Positions 33,993 through 39,511 of a stretch of DNA of 39,511 nt are shown piece after piece (position 1 is the first letter of the stretch; every line of letters begins with the position of its first letter). Position numbers and translations under genes: made by a program. This DNA comes from Clostridium ganghwense. GTDB taxonomy: Bacteria > Bacillota > Clostridia > Clostridiales > Clostridiaceae. Where the stretch lies: positions 178,018-217,528 of the forward strand of contig NZ_JAPQES010000006.1 in the NCBI RefSeq assembly GCF_026735165.1, read 5' to 3'. A model generated the notes under the pieces. The model was not told where the DNA came from and ran no database searches. It saw only the letters and a program-made list of their open reading frames with translations.

Positions 33993-34132
33993 TACTCAGG
34001 GCGGGGTGTAATTCCCCACCGGCGGTGATTTTGCTATTGCAAATAAGCCCGCGAGCACTTGTTCTAATGAGCAAGGTTAGCTGACTTGGTGTAAATCCAA
34101 GGCCGACGGTAATAGTCCGGATGGGAGAGTCG
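33993..34132 (+). ncRNA. FMN riboswitch (RFN element)
   Basis: The conserved blocks are all present in order: AGGGCGGGGTG, AATTCCCCACCGGCGGT, AGCCCGCGAGC, a variable arm, TTGGTGTAAATCCAA, GGCCGACGGT and AATAGTCCGGATGGGAGAGT. The closing stem is ACTC/GAGT. It senses FMN and reduces expression of the downstream riboflavin gene when FMN is plentiful. The variable hairpin is short. Confidence 0.96.
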
Positions 34133-34149
34133 AAATGAATCTTTTACTT

Positions 34150-34190
34150 AGATAATAGATATTTTATCTATTTTTATCTAGTTATTTTTT
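34150..34190 (+). terminator. Candidate expression-platform terminator of the FMN riboswitch
   Basis: AGATAA (34150-34155) pairs with TTATCT (34174-34179) and TAGATA (34156-34161) with TATCTA (34165-34170), leaving a 3-nt bulge; TTTTTT follows at 34185-34190. The stem is A-U only, so it is weak; the U run supports transcription attenuation. Confidence 0.5.
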
Positions 34191-34254
34191 GATGCACTTC
34201 TTTCTCTCGTCATAAGTCCTGATAAAAATTATATTTTTAGAAAGGAGTTTTATG

Positions 34255-34908
34255 ATGAAACAATCATTATTATCCCAATTTGGTGAACCTATTGAACGTG
34301 TTGAAACAGCACTAGAAAATCTTAAACAAGGAAAAGGGGTACTTCTCGTTGATGATGAAGACCGCGAAAATGAAGGTGATCTTATTTTTCCAGCTGAAAC
34401 TATTACAGAATCTCAAATGGCAATGTTAATTAGAGAGTGTAGTGGTATTGTATGTCTTTGTCTCACACATGAAAAGATAAGTCAATTAGATTTACCTCAA
34501 ATGGTAACTAATAACACATGTAAATATGAAACAGCATTTACTGTATCAATTGAAGCACGTGAAGGAGTAACAACTGGAGTGTCTGCTGCTGATCGTGTTA
34601 CTACAATTCGTACTGCTGTAAAAGAAGGATGTAAACCTGAGGACATTTGTCGTCCTGGTCACGTTTTTCCTCTTTGTGCGCGTCCAAATGGTGTTTTAAC
34701 TAGACGCGGTCATACAGAAGGAACAGTTGATTTAATGCGCCTTGCAGGATATACACCATCAGGAATTCTTTGCGAATTGACCAATCCTGATGGAACTATG
34801 GCTAGATTACCTGAAATTATTACTTTTGCTAATAAGCACGGTATGACTGTGGTTACCATTGAGGATATTGCTAAGTATAGAACACAATTACTTGATAACG
34901 CATTATAA
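34255..34908 (+). CDS. ribB: 3,4-dihydroxy-2-butanone 4-phosphate synthase, E. coli-type
   Basis: It makes the four-carbon precursor of riboflavin from ribulose 5-phosphate. The protein follows E. coli RibB along its whole length: [105 protein letters not shown]. It lacks the RibA half that clostridial RibBA normally has. Nine of 13 Arg codons are CGN, unlike the AGA-rich neighbours, which suggests acquisition. The ATG at 34255 is favoured over 34252 by its spacing to AAAGGAG and by homology. It is monocistronic under the FMN riboswitch. Confidence 0.95.
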   Translation: MKQSLLSQFGEPIERVETALENLKQGKGVLLVDDEDRENEGDLIFPAETITESQMAMLIRECSGIVCLCLTHEKISQLDLPQMVTNNTCKYETAFTVSIEAREGVTTGVSAADRVTTIRTAVKEGCKPEDICRPGHVFPLCARPNGVLTRRGHTEGTVDLMRLAGYTPSGILCELTNPDGTMARLPEIITFANKHGMTVVTIEDIAKYRTQLLDNAL

Positions 34909-34991
34909 TCTAAAAGCTAAAGTTACATTAACATATAGAAATAAATAGTTATAAATGTTTTAGTAATGTAAAACTTAAATCATAAAATGAG

Positions 34992-35034
34992 ACAACCTAA
35001 ATATAGAATTTATCTATATTTAGGTTGTTTTTTA
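34992..35034 (+). terminator. Terminator of ribB
   Basis: A perfect 15-bp stem (34992-35006 with 35014-35028), 7-nt loop, then a run of T on the plus strand. It may also stop the convergent HAD gene. Confidence 0.92.
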
Positions 35035-35094
35035 TTTTTCAACATTAATAGAGAATACCCTTCTTAACTAAGTCAGTGTCTGATGTTAAGAGGA

Positions 35095-35889
35095 TTAAAG
35101 TGCCTTGGTATATTTATAAAGCACATTGTACACTCCATCATTATCATTGCTTTCTGCAATAAAATTAGCATTTTTCTTTACATCTTCAGGAGCATTTTCC
35201 ATGGCATAACTATGATGTGCTACTTTAAACATAGATAAATCATTGTAATAATCTCCAAAAACCATTGTATTTTGGGGGTTTATTTTAAATTTTTCTTGAA
35301 GTATTTCTACAGCATTTCCTTTAGTTGTACCTTTGTTCATTATATCTATCCAATTATGTCCTGATACAACAAGCTCAAGGTTATCATTTAAATTTTTCTT
35401 TAAATACTCTAATATATCTGGATTTACACCATTAGCTACATAATAAGTCATCTTATATATTGGATTTTTTATTTCATTAAAAGAGTTTAATATCACTACT
35501 GGTACTTCATAAAAATTAAACTTATTCATCATATCTTCTGATGGATTTATTATATATGCTTCATTTGCTCCTGCTAAAAAGAATTGTTCATTTAATTGAG
35601 AATTCAAATTTATTACATCCTCTATGTTTTCTTTAGCAATACTACTTGAATAAAGAGTTTTTCCGTTATTATTATACTTAATAAGTGCTCCATTATGAGC
35701 AATGAATATCATATCTGTTTTAACTTTTTTGAAATTATTATTGAGTTGGGAATAAAATCTTCCACTAGCAGCTACAAATTTTATGTTTATGTCATTAAGA
35801 ATATGTATTAAATCAAATATTTTTTCATTTATACTGCCTTTATCATTTACTAAAGTACCATCCATATCAGTTGCTATAAGTTTTATCAT
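35095..35889 (-). CDS. HAD superfamily, Cof-type phosphatase
   Basis: A 264-aa cytoplasmic sugar-phosphate-type phosphatase. Motif I is IATDMDGTLVND with the nucleophile and acid aspartates; motif II lies in VAASGRFYSQL. A C2 cap fills about residues 80-190, and the last motifs are KGNAVEILQEKF and MVFGDYYNDLSMFKVA. The substrate is not deducible. The ATG follows AAAAGGAG. It is monocistronic and converges on ribB. Confidence 0.9.
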   Translation of the reverse strand: MIKLIATDMDGTLVNDKGSINEKIFDLIHILNDINIKFVAASGRFYSQLNNNFKKVKTDMIFIAHNGALIKYNNNGKTLYSSSIAKENIEDVINLNSQLNEQFFLAGANEAYIINPSEDMMNKFNFYEVPVVILNSFNEIKNPIYKMTYYVANGVNPDILEYLKKNLNDNLELVVSGHNWIDIMNKGTTKGNAVEILQEKFKINPQNTMVFGDYYNDLSMFKVAHHSYAMENAPEDVKKNANFIAESNDNDGVYNVLYKYTKAL

Positions 35890-36070
35890 CAGTAATTTCT
35901 CCTTTTACTATATTTTATATAAAAATTTAAAAATATTTTCATGTATCTATTATACCTTACTTTTTGTATCTACCAATTTATACTATAATGGTTCTAGGAA
36001 GTTAGTAACTAACTTTACAAATATATTCAGACCAATAATATACTAGAATGTATCCTAGGGGGGATTTATC

Positions 36071-36889
36071 ATGAATAAAAAAATTACTACAATGTATTTT
36101 AGTGCAACAGATACAACTAAGAAAATAGTATCTGGAATAGCAAAAAAACTTTCAGAAAATATTGATACGAAAATAACTATAAATAATGTTAATTTTACAT
36201 TACCAGAAGTTAGAAAAGAACCAGTATCTTTTACAGAAGAAGATATTGTCATTGTAGGAGTTCCAGTCTATGCAGGAAGAGTTCCTAATATATTACTAAA
36301 ATATTTAAATTCTATTATAGGTAATGGTGCATTAGCAATTCCTGTAGTTGTTTATGGAAACAGAAATTATGATGATGCTTTAATAGAATTAAAAGATCTT
36401 CTTCAATTAAACGGTTTCAAAGTTATTGCTGGGGGAGCATTTATAGGAGAACACTCATTTTCTAAAACTCTTGCTCAAAACAGACCTGATGAAAAAGATA
36501 TGGCTATAATAAGTGATTTTGCCAATCAAATATATACAAAAATAACATCTCAAGATAAAATTCAAACTGTAGTTGTAAATGGAAATAAACCTTATAGAAA
36601 ATATTATATGCCTAAAGATAAAGATGGTAACCCTGTAGATATTAGAAAGGTTACTCCAAAAACAAATAGTAATTGTATTGATTGTAAACTTTGTGTAGAA
36701 GTCTGTCCTATGGGTTCCATTGATTCTAAAGATGTATCTAAATTAAATGGAATTTGTATTAAATGTGGTGCTTGTATTAAAAAATGTCCTACTCATGCAA
36801 AATATTATGATGATAAAGGTTATTTAAGACATAAGAATGAATTAGAAATTGGTTTTACATATAGAAGAGAACCAGAATTATTTATTTAA
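36071..36889 (+). CDS. EFR1-type flavodoxin-ferredoxin fusion protein (second copy)
   Basis: A 272-aa protein with an N-terminal flavodoxin fold (TTMYFSATDTTKKIVSGIAKKL, IVIVGVPVYAGRVPNILLKYL) and two C-terminal 4Fe-4S motifs (CIDCKLCVEVCPMGSIDS, CIKCGACIKKCPTHAKYY). The Ser-Ala-Thr-Asp-Thr-Thr FMN loop differs from the SGTGNS of the copy at 28238, so the two are diverged paralogues. A low-potential electron carrier role is expected; no oxidoreductase partner is adjacent. GGGGGGAT precedes the ATG. Confidence 0.9.
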   Translation: MNKKITTMYFSATDTTKKIVSGIAKKLSENIDTKITINNVNFTLPEVRKEPVSFTEEDIVIVGVPVYAGRVPNILLKYLNSIIGNGALAIPVVVYGNRNYDDALIELKDLLQLNGFKVIAGGAFIGEHSFSKTLAQNRPDEKDMAIISDFANQIYTKITSQDKIQTVVVNGNKPYRKYYMPKDKDGNPVDIRKVTPKTNSNCIDCKLCVEVCPMGSIDSKDVSKLNGICIKCGACIKKCPTHAKYYDDKGYLRHKNELEIGFTYRREPELFI

Positions 36890-36906
36890 AGAAAATGACA
36901 AAAATA

Positions 36907-36935
36907 AAAAACCTGAAGATAAACTTCAGGTTTTT
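36907..36935. terminator. Bidirectional terminator between the EFR1 and cold-shock genes
   Basis: AAAAACCTGAAG (36907-36918) with CTTCAGGTTTTT (36924-36935), a perfect 12-bp stem with U tails on both strands, between convergent genes. Confidence 0.9.
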
Positions 36936-36950
36936 ATTAGTCTAATAAAA

Positions 36951-37148
36951 TTAGATTATTGTAATGTTTTCAGCTTGAGGACCTTTAGCTCCTTCAACAA
37001 CGTCAAAAGATACTTTTTGTCCTTCTTCTAAAGTTTTGAATCCATCTTTGTTGATTTGTGAAAAATGAGCGAATACGTCATTTCCTTCATCTGTAGTAAT
37101 AAATCCAAATCCTTTGTCTCCGTTAAACCATTTTACTGTTCCAGTCAT
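36951..37148 (-). CDS. Cold-shock domain protein
   Basis: A 65-aa CspA/CspB-type single-stranded nucleic-acid binding protein, an RNA chaperone. [32 protein letters not shown] contains RNP1 (KGFGFIT) and RNP2 (DVFAHF), and the length is exact for the family. The ribosome binding site CGGAGG precedes the ATG. A leader of about 150 nt contains a 14-bp hairpin touching the ribosome binding site, as expected for a temperature-responsive csp mRNA. It diverges from a DEAD-box helicase gene, the usual cold-adaptation partner. Confidence 0.97.
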   Translation of the reverse strand: MTGTVKWFNGDKGFGFITTDEGNDVFAHFSQINKDGFKTLEEGQKVSFDVVEGAKGPQAENITII

Positions 37149-37157
37149 ATGTTCTTA

Positions 37158-37216
37158 CCTCCGAAATTTTTATTCCTTTAATTCTTTGTAAAAATAAATC
37201 ATGAATAAAAATTTCG
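37158..37216 (-). promoter_or_regulatory. Long hairpin overlapping the Shine-Dalgarno of the cold-shock gene
   Basis: On the minus strand CGAAATTTTTATTC (37216-37203) pairs perfectly with GAATAAAAATTTCG (37175-37162) around a 27-nt loop. The last G of the second arm is the first G of the Shine-Dalgarno GGAGG (37162-37158). This AU-rich stem could melt or rearrange with temperature; that role is inference by analogy with E. coli cspA. Confidence 0.65.
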
Positions 37217-37306
37217 AAATTTATATATTTAAGTTATCCTTAATTAATACAATTTCAAAAATATTCATCTAATAAATCATTTACTTCTGAATCAAGGTAC
37301 TATATA

Positions 37307-37334
37307 AGTATACACCATATAAAAAATAGTTCAA
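37307..37334 (-). promoter_or_regulatory. Sigma-A promoter of the cold-shock gene
   Basis: TTGAAC (37334-37329), 16-nt spacer, TATACT (37312-37307) on the minus strand, predicting a leader of about 150 nt. Confidence 0.65.
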
Positions 37335-37551
37335 GTGTTTTTTTCATTATTATTATAATATATTATTAATTATTTTTAATATAATAATATTTACTGAACA
37401 AACTAACATAGATAGATGCAATTTCCATTATAGAACACTATATAGTTGATATCTATTTTTATTATATTCAAAGTATGATATACTTAGCTGATTTATGTGA
37501 ATAATGAAAATAAATCCAAAATATATTTTAAAATTGAAAGGTGAATTATAA
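37335..37551 (+). other. Upstream region of the DEAD-box helicase gene
   Basis: Strongly AT-rich, with no gene. A weak candidate -10 (TATACT, 37479-37484) has TTTTTA 17 nt upstream; I see no better promoter. The words GTATGATATACTTA recur in the upstream region of the 3059-3364 gene. Confidence 0.4.
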
Positions 37552-38658
37552 ATGATAAAGTTTAAAGAACTAGGGCTTAGCGACGATATACTAAGCACTC
37601 TTAAATTTCAAGGCATCAATGAACCAACCCCAATTCAAGAACAAAGTATCATGTTCGTAAAGGATGGTAATGATGTTATAGCTGAGGCACAAACTGGTAC
37701 TGGAAAAACACTTGCATTTTTACTACCAATGTTTGAGAATATATCTCCTGATATTGATACAATTCAAGGTTTAATAGTAACACCTACAAGAGAACTTGCC
37801 ATTCAAATAACTCAAGAAGCTATGAAGTTAAAAGAAGCTAAAGACTTAAACATCTTAGCTGCATACGGTGGTAAAGATATAGGTGCACAACTAAAAAAAC
37901 TTAAAGGTAATATTCATTTAGTTATTGCAACTCCTGGAAGACTTTTAGACCACCTTGATAGGAAATCAATTAATCTTGACCATTTAAAAACATTAGTATT
38001 GGATGAGGCTGACCAAATGCTTCTTATGGGATTTAAAAATGAAGTTGAATCCATTATAAAGCATACACCTAAAAAACGTCAGACTCTTTGTTTTTCAGCA
38101 ACAATGAATTCTCAAGTTAAAAAATTAGCCTATAAGAATATGTGTGATCCAAAACTAGTAATCATAGAAAAAGAAGAAGTAACTCTTAAAAATATAGAAC
38201 AAGTTCTAATAGAAACAACGGATAGAAGAAAACAAGACGCCTTATGTACAATTTTAGATGAAGAAAATCCATTTATGGCTATTATATTTTGCAGAACTCA
38301 AAGAAGAGTTGATAATCTTGAGGTAGCTCTTTATCAAAAGGGTTATAATTGTCAAAAGCTGCATGGTGGATTAAGTCAATCAAAGCGTGAAAGAGTAATG
38401 AAAGCCTTTAAAAAGACAGACATTCAGTATTTGATAGCTACTGAGGTAGCAGCCAGAGGACTAGATATAGCTGGAGTTACCCATGTATTTAACTATGATA
38501 TCCCTGAAAATGCTGAAAGTTACATACATCGTATAGGTAGAACTGGAAGAGCTGGAGAAAAAGGCTATACTTTTCTGTTCGCAGCTCCAAAGGATAAGAA
38601 AATTTTAGATGCTATAGAAACGGAAATCAAATTACATATTCCTAGAAGAACTTTGTAG
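37552..38658 (+). CDS. DEAD-box ATP-dependent RNA helicase
   Basis: A 368-aa helicase core. The Q motif (FKELGLSDDILSTLKFQGINEPTPIQEQ), Walker A AQTGTGKT, PTRELA, TPGRLLDHL, DEAD (LVLDEADQMLLMGF), SAT, the IIFCRTQRR segment, ATEVAARGLDIAGV and HRIGRTGRAG are all present. It ends soon after the core, so it lacks the C-terminal RNA-binding extension of CshA or DbpA; it is closer to a minimal RhlE/CshB-like enzyme. Being divergent from a cold-shock gene, it may unwind structured mRNA or rRNA at low temperature. AAAGGTGA precedes the ATG. Confidence 0.95.
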   Translation: MIKFKELGLSDDILSTLKFQGINEPTPIQEQSIMFVKDGNDVIAEAQTGTGKTLAFLLPMFENISPDIDTIQGLIVTPTRELAIQITQEAMKLKEAKDLNILAAYGGKDIGAQLKKLKGNIHLVIATPGRLLDHLDRKSINLDHLKTLVLDEADQMLLMGFKNEVESIIKHTPKKRQTLCFSATMNSQVKKLAYKNMCDPKLVIIEKEEVTLKNIEQVLIETTDRRKQDALCTILDEENPFMAIIFCRTQRRVDNLEVALYQKGYNCQKLHGGLSQSKRERVMKAFKKTDIQYLIATEVAARGLDIAGVTHVFNYDIPENAESYIHRIGRTGRAGEKGYTFLFAAPKDKKILDAIETEIKLHIPRRTL

Positions 38659-38730
38659 ATTAGAAAGATGATAACAAATAGTCAACTAATCTTCTAAAAG
38701 AAAGTATACCTAAATAATCTACTGTATCTA

Positions 38731-38767
38731 AAAAGAATAGCATTGGAAACCTATGCTATTCTTTTTT
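38731..38767 (+). terminator. Terminator of the helicase gene
   Basis: AAAAGAATAGCAT (38731-38743) and ATGCTATTCTTTT (38753-38765), a 13-bp stem followed by more T residues. Confidence 0.92.
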
Positions 38768-38897
38768 TCATTGATTTATGTCATCATATTTTGCTATTAT
38801 GTCTTAACTACTTCTTTCACTTTTACATCGTGATTTAAGAATGTTGTGAATTAATTATTATGCTAATAATATGTATTTAAAGAATAAATTGCTATAT

Positions 38898-39428
38898 TTA
38901 GTCATAAGGCAAGATTGTTGTTATCGGAATCTCATTTCCATCTTGGTCATAGATTTTTATCGTCATATTGCTATCTGTAATGGGAATTGCAATAGCAAAT
39001 GGCTTACCTGGCTCTACCGTATAAACTTTCCCTTTTTTGTGGCTGTCTTCAGACACACATTCTATTCTCGCCACATTTACCTTATTAATCGAAATGAGAG
39101 CTATAGAATTACCATAATCAAAGGCTTGAATACCCTCTAAAATATCGCTGGTACTGCCGCCTGAACGAAAAAAGTATCCAAATGAAAGACCCTCTCTGTT
39201 TAAATAAATGGAGTACGTGAAATCATTTAAATGTTCGTCATAAAACAGCAATACTCCAAGGTTATCGGTCACAGATTTGGACACCTGCCACCTATCATTT
39301 ATTTTTTGGGATTTACGAGCGTCACGTTCAAGATTATCTCTACTCACTCCTATGGTAGATAAATTAAAACAAGTGAAAATCACAAGTAGCAATAAACATA
39401 TAGCAGAAATAATATAAGATTTTTTCAT
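38898..39428 (-). CDS. Exported or membrane-anchored protein of unknown function
   Basis: A 176-aa protein starting MKKSYIISAICLLLLVIFTCFNLST, a signal peptide or anchor; LVIFTC is lipobox-like but not canonical. The rest is a soluble, mostly beta-rich domain (FGYFFRSGGSTSDILEGIQAFDYGNSIALISINKVNVARIEC ... IKIYDQDGNEIPITTILPYD). I do not recognise the family. Its codons are less AT-rich than those of the neighbours (stretches such as CTGGTACTGCCGCCTGAACG on the plus strand), which suggests recent acquisition. GTGGGGGTG precedes the ATG. Confidence 0.7.
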   Translation of the reverse strand: MKKSYIISAICLLLLVIFTCFNLSTIGVSRDNLERDARKSQKINDRWQVSKSVTDNLGVLLFYDEHLNDFTYSIYLNREGLSFGYFFRSGGSTSDILEGIQAFDYGNSIALISINKVNVARIECVSEDSHKKGKVYTVEPGKPFAIAIPITDSNMTIKIYDQDGNEIPITTILPYD

Positions 39429-39511
39429 ATCTTCACCCCCACAAATTATATAAATAATCTTTATGCCATAATATCTTAATATTATTATTTACTTCGTAAT
39501 ATCTTTAAGAT

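Noticed and set aside
36055-36252. A 65-codon minus-strand reading frame
   Set aside because: It is antisense to the second EFR1 gene and has no ribosome binding site.
38871-39140. An 89-codon plus-strand reading frame near the right end
   Set aside because: Antisense to the exported-protein gene, which has a good ribosome binding site and a signal peptide.

Overview
The window is chromosomal DNA from a low-GC, spore-forming anaerobe, most likely Clostridium sensu stricto (cluster I). The evidence is strongly AT-rich DNA, AGA-biased arginine codons, strong AGGAGG-type ribosome binding sites, TTG starts, a SpoIIP-like amidase, two flavodoxin-ferredoxin (EFR1-type) proteins, an AtoE short-chain fatty acid carrier, a flotillin/NfeD pair and a sigma-54 activator with a PAS sensor. 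I could not fix the species from sequence alone.

Layout. 1-650: minus-strand tRNA array (Glu-Val-Asp-Thr-Glu-Val, the last one cut by the window edge) with a clear sigma-A promoter. 650-9800: housekeeping genes (PPDK/PEP-synthase regulator ppsR, a BaiN/HI0933-type flavoprotein, an acyl-ACP thioesterase behind a striking palindrome, a DUF1858 redox-disulfide protein, purA, a COG2509 flavoprotein, pgsA, a GNAT acetyltransferase, proC). 10-12.5 kb: proB-proA, diverging from proC, so the proline route from glutamate sits at one locus. 12.5-18.8 kb: DUF3006 + bactofilin, NfeD-like + flotillin, birA, a DEDDh exonuclease, a small membrane protein and a CoA-binding protein.

18.9-27.9 kb: an organic-acid catabolic island holding atoE, a 3-hydroxyacyl-CoA dehydrogenase family gene, a family-I CoA-transferase, a divergent KASIII-like condensing enzyme, a PAS/AAA+ sigma-54 activator, and a sodium:solute symporter with a small membrane partner. 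Two good -24/-12 promoters flank the activator gene, one for the KASIII/CoA-transferase operon and one for the symporter operon. My inference is that the island imports a short-chain hydroxy- or keto-acid, activates it by CoA transfer, oxidises it and cleaves it.

28-39.5 kb: an EFR1 protein, hom-thrC, a SpoIIP-like amidase, small membrane proteins, an FMN riboswitch driving an E. coli-like stand-alone ribB with foreign-looking codon use, a HAD phosphatase, a second EFR1 protein, a cold-shock gene divergent from a DEAD-box helicase, and an orphan exported protein of less AT-rich composition.

The most unusual signal is in translation initiation regions. In front of the 3-hydroxyacyl-CoA dehydrogenase gene and of birA, a strong Shine-Dalgarno lies far upstream of the only plausible start codon. 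The intervening DNA is an inverted repeat whose removal would restore normal 7-9 nt spacing. proB shows a weaker version, and the cold-shock gene has a long hairpin that abuts and overlaps its Shine-Dalgarno.
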